From the NCBI GenBank assembly GCA_903849645.1, contig CAINJJ010000031.1, positions 1 to 64,000 on the forward strand: a stretch of 64,000 bases of DNA, in the 5' to 3' direction. This document shows, one piece after another, positions 61,620 through 64,000 of this stretch. The number at the start of each line of letters is the position of its first letter. Position 1 is the first letter of the stretch. The notes under the pieces were generated by a model. It saw only the letters and a list, made by a program, of their open reading frames with translations, was not told the origin of the DNA and searched no databases. The translations under genes and the position numbers were made by a program. This stretch comes from an uncultured Acidobacteriaceae bacterium. Lineage in GTDB: Bacteria > Acidobacteriota > Terriglobia > Terriglobales > Acidobacteriaceae.

Positions 61620-63464
61620 TTACCGCCGGCCCTGAATCGTCTTGTTGCCGGCCTTTTTGGCGGCGCGCCGCGCGGCGATCTCGTGCATCTCCTTGCCGAT
61701 GCTCGACTGGTTGATGCCCAGTTGAATGGCCAGGTTGATCAGGTTGCCCGTGCCCCAGTAGAGCGCCAGTCCTGAGGCAAAGTGCCACATGGAGAAGCCG
61801 AAGATGATCGGCATCATCACCGCCATCATCCGCCGCTGCGCCGGATCCATTCCCGGCGAAGGCGTAATGAACTGCACCAGGAACATGCTGGCGATAATCA
61901 GAATCGGCAGAATGTGCAGCGGGTCCGGCGACGAAAGATCCGTCAGCCAGAACCAGTGCGCCTGCCGCAACTCCACCGCGTTCAGCAGCACCCGGTAGTA
62001 GGCAAAGAACAGCGGCATCTGAATCAGCATGGGCAGGCAGCCGCCGTACATGTTCACGCCCTCGGTCTTGTAGAGCGCCATCATCTCTGTGTTCATCTCG
62101 GCCTTTTTGGGGTCGTTGATCTTGAGATGGGCGTACTTCTTCTTGAGGGCCTCCACCTTGGGCTGGATGCGCATCATCTTCAGCGACGACTTCATCATCA
62201 TGAAGCGCGTGGGCAGCATCAGCAGGTTGAAGATGACGGTGACAATGATGATGGCCCAGCCCCAGTTGTTGGCTCCCGGCCCGAGCGTCCCGCGCAGGAA
62301 CCGCAGCGCCAGGTAGAGCGGCTTGGCGATCACCGTGAGCCAGCCAAACTGGATCAGCGACTCCAGCGACGGGCCGCTTGCCTTGCCGTCCGCGCCCGAG
62401 GCGTGGATCGTCTTGAGCACATCGAGCTGCTTGGGACCGGCGTAGAGCCGGGTTCGCGTGTAGCCGCCCAGGTCGCCCACCGCCAGACCCAGCACCGAGG
62501 TCGGCAGGGGCTTGCTGTTGGGGTCGCTCAGGTCGCTGGGCAGGTCGATGGTGTTGTGCAGCGTCACCACCGTGGTCCGCGTCGCCGGGTCGGGCAAAAA
62601 CGCTGCCGCAAAGTAGAGGTCGGTGATGGCCGCGTACTCATAGGGCAGGTCGAAGGTGGCGTTGCCGCTCACCTTGCCCGCCGCCATCGAGTCCTGCTTG
62701 CCGTCCAGCGACCAGGCAAACATTGAAGGCGTGCGCACCGTGGAGAGGCTCAGCCCCTTGGCCGAGGTGAACTCCTCCATGTCGCCCAGCCCCGCCGGCC
62801 ACTCGACCAGCGCCCGCACCGGCGAACCGTTGCGCCGCACCTGCGTCTCAATGTTCACCACATACGAGGCGTCGAAACGGAAGGTCTTCACCACGTCCAG
62901 CCCGCCGCCCGCATAGTGGAAGGTCAGCGAACCCGGCGTGGGCAGTTGGCCCGTCGCCGATGCCTGGTAGAGAACCGTATTCAGTTGCGTGGTCAGCGCC
63001 GGCTCATAGGTAAAAAAGCTGAGCGGCAGGCCAAACCGCGCCGCCGCCTGCGCCTGCACCATGTCCAGCGGCTTGCCCGCGGTGTCAGAGTGCCCCTTCA
63101 GGATCCAGTGCTTCACCTGACCGCCGCGGTTGGTGAAGACGATCTTGTACTGACTGTTTTCAACCGTGGTTTCGGTCTCAGCAGCCGCCGTGATGGCCGC
63201 TGCGGCCGCAGGAGCCTGCAACACGCCGGGCGCTGCCTGCGGCGTCACGGGTTGGGCCGGGGTTGCGCCAGGCTGCGGTTGCTGCGCTTGCTGCGTCTGC
63301 GCGGGCGGAGTGGCCGGCGCGGGCTTGGGCTTGAAGAAAAACTGATAGCCGAGCAGTACCACGAGGGCCAGGAAGGTGAACGCCATCAGGCCGCGCGAGT
63401 CGCCGCCGCCGCTGCCCGAACCACCGCCCTGCGCCTGAAGATTGGGATTCTGAAATTCTGCCAA
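61620..63464 (-). CDS. yidC: Membrane protein insertase YidC
   Basis: 614 residues. A membrane segment near the start, a Pro/Ala/Gln-rich linker, a large periplasmic P1 domain (residues about 110-350), then five membrane segments with the conserved insertase core (LMLPTRFMMMKSSLKMMRIQ, MALYKTEGVNMYGGCLPMLI, ALYWGTGNLINLAIQ) and a basic tail. It inserts and folds inner-membrane proteins with or without SecYEG. The TTG at 63464 has AGGAAG five bases upstream. It lies in the usual rnpA-yidD-yidC order. Confidence 0.97.
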   Translation of the reverse strand: MAEFQNPNLQAQGGGSGSGGGDSRGLMAFTFLALVVLLGYQFFFKPKPAPATPPAQTQQAQQPQPGATPAQPVTPQAAPGVLQAPAAAAAITAAAETETTVENSQYKIVFTNRGGQVKHWILKGHSDTAGKPLDMVQAQAAARFGLPLSFFTYEPALTTQLNTVLYQASATGQLPTPGSLTFHYAGGGLDVVKTFRFDASYVVNIETQVRRNGSPVRALVEWPAGLGDMEEFTSAKGLSLSTVRTPSMFAWSLDGKQDSMAAGKVSGNATFDLPYEYAAITDLYFAAAFLPDPATRTTVVTLHNTIDLPSDLSDPNSKPLPTSVLGLAVGDLGGYTRTRLYAGPKQLDVLKTIHASGADGKASGPSLESLIQFGWLTVIAKPLYLALRFLRGTLGPGANNWGWAIIIVTVIFNLLMLPTRFMMMKSSLKMMRIQPKVEALKKKYAHLKINDPKKAEMNTEMMALYKTEGVNMYGGCLPMLIQMPLFFAYYRVLLNAVELRQAHWFWLTDLSSPDPLHILPILIIASMFLVQFITPSPGMDPAQRRMMAVMMPIIFGFSMWHFASGLALYWGTGNLINLAIQLGINQSSIGKEMHEIAARRAAKKAGNKTIQGRR

Positions 63465-63536
63465 AGGAGACTTCCTATTCGTTGAGTGCCTGTTCACAGG
63501 CCACGGAGGGGGCGCGCCGCGAGGCCGCCGCTCTGT

Positions 63537-63800
63537 CTATGGTAACGGTTCGTGGGGAAGAGGGCGTGAATTCACCGCCGGAGGCACGGGGTCCAGCCCG
63601 CCGCGCGCAAAAGGATGGCACCGCAACAGCCGCATCAGCGCCATTCCCGTCCCCCGCAGCGGCCCGTGAATCGCAATTGCCGTCTCGGCGTACTCCGAGC
63701 ACGTGGGCAGGTACCGGCAGCCGCCGGGGCTGAGCGAATGAATCGCCGGCGATACCCAGCGGCGATAGAAGGCGAGCGTTGCGAGCAGGATGCGGGTCAT
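63537..63800 (-). CDS. yidD: Membrane protein insertion efficiency factor YidD
   Basis: 87 residues with the family signature [19 protein letters not shown], then GLDPVP, and an N-terminal amphipathic helix. YidD helps YidC. It overlaps the upstream rnpA gene by four bases (ATGA) and precedes yidC, the standard order near the origin of many bacteria. Confidence 0.95.
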   Translation of the reverse strand: MTRILLATLAFYRRWVSPAIHSLSPGGCRYLPTCSEYAETAIAIHGPLRGTGMALMRLLRCHPFARGGLDPVPPAVNSRPLPHEPLP

Positions 63801-64000
63801 TGGGTCGGCCCGGCTGCGGTCTCCGCCGATGGAGCGACTGGCCCCATCCGCGCGGCCTCAGCCTGCGCCTGCTGAAGGATACGCACAACCTCGGCCTCAA
63901 GTTTCTTGAAATCCATGATCAGCACCCCGCGACGGGGGTGAAAGATCAGGTCGCAGCCCACCGGCAGCAACTCCACGTGGCGGCGCAGGATGTCCCTCAT
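63797..64000 (-). CDS. rnpA: Ribonuclease P protein component, C-terminal part
   Basis: 67 residues of the C-terminal part: [20 protein letters not shown], then [15 protein letters not shown], as in RnpA, which binds the M1 RNA for tRNA 5' maturation. The N-terminal part with the RNR box is outside the window, so the first methionine here is not the true start. The stop overlaps yidD by four bases. Confidence 0.85.
   Translation of the reverse strand: MRDILRRHVELLPVGCDLIFHPRRGVLIMDFKKLEAEVVRILQQAQAEAARMGPVAPSAETAAGPTQ

Overview
The window looks like a chromosomal segment of a GC-rich Gram-negative soil bacterium, most likely an Acidobacteriota of the Acidobacteriaceae (Terriglobia) type. This is an inference from the gene repertoire: an ECF sigma/anti-sigma operon with B-box and DUF4097 proteins, exported sugar oxidoreductase and isomerase enzymes, YVTN and TolB-like propellers, a two-domain ThyX, outer-membrane proteins and a LolCDE-like exporter. 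No 16S gene is present to confirm it. About 57 protein genes and one tRNA (Arg, anticodon CCG) are supported. No CRISPR array, intact transposon or prophage was seen.

Layout. 1-4.9 kb: end of a YVTN propeller gene, a Tet-type MFS exporter, then a YkgJ zinc/iron-cluster protein with alanine racemase and an ICMT-like methyltransferase. 5-11 kb (minus): a secreted GH5 glycosidase, and a tightly coupled five-gene operon of ECF sigma factor, anti-sigma factor, B-box membrane protein, small membrane protein and DUF4097 protein, ending in a strong terminator. 11.3-15.2 kb: exported MsrA and exported MsrB convergently flank an AT-richer island with a NaeI-like endonuclease that appears to lack its catalytic residues, an HNH protein, an XRE regulator with a palindromic operator and a cytosine methyltransferase cut off after motif VI. 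15.3-22.3 kb: glgC, a beta-barrel protein, a YdcF protein, a nitroreductase and a large CXXCH-propeller-TPR protein.

22.3-30.3 kb: a membrane protein with an autoregulated XRE repressor, ThyX, DUF2071, fabG, an EAL-HDOD signalling protein and a TolB-like propeller. 30.3-36.0 kb (minus): a six-gene overlapping unit of ABC ATPase, FtsX-type permease, LolA-like protein, outer-membrane protein, LytS-type kinase and LytTR regulator. 36.2-41.3 kb: a membrane protein, a 5'-nucleotidase, an SRPBCC/ArsR pair with operator repeats, a UBP zinc finger, tandem hairpin repeats and rpsA. 41.5-48.6 kb: Tat-exported Gfo/Idh/MocA and TIM-barrel sugar enzymes, a DUF2867 dehydrogenase, tRNA-Arg, a GH108-like muramidase, a second (cytosolic) MsrA and a possible PD-(D/E)XK nuclease.

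48.7-64 kb (minus) is a housekeeping block: rnpA (partial), yidD, yidC, a hexapeptide acyltransferase, a site-2 protease, trpS, scpA, two tandem phosphate permeases, scpB and rluB. Its proteins carry unusual extensions: TrpRS has about 195 extra C-terminal residues, ScpA about 400 acidic N-terminal residues, ScpB an acidic insert and tail, and RluB an acidic head and a basic tail of about 475 residues. The phosphate permease pair separates scpA from scpB. The rnpA-yidD-yidC order is the arrangement usually found near oriC, so the right end may lie close to the origin.
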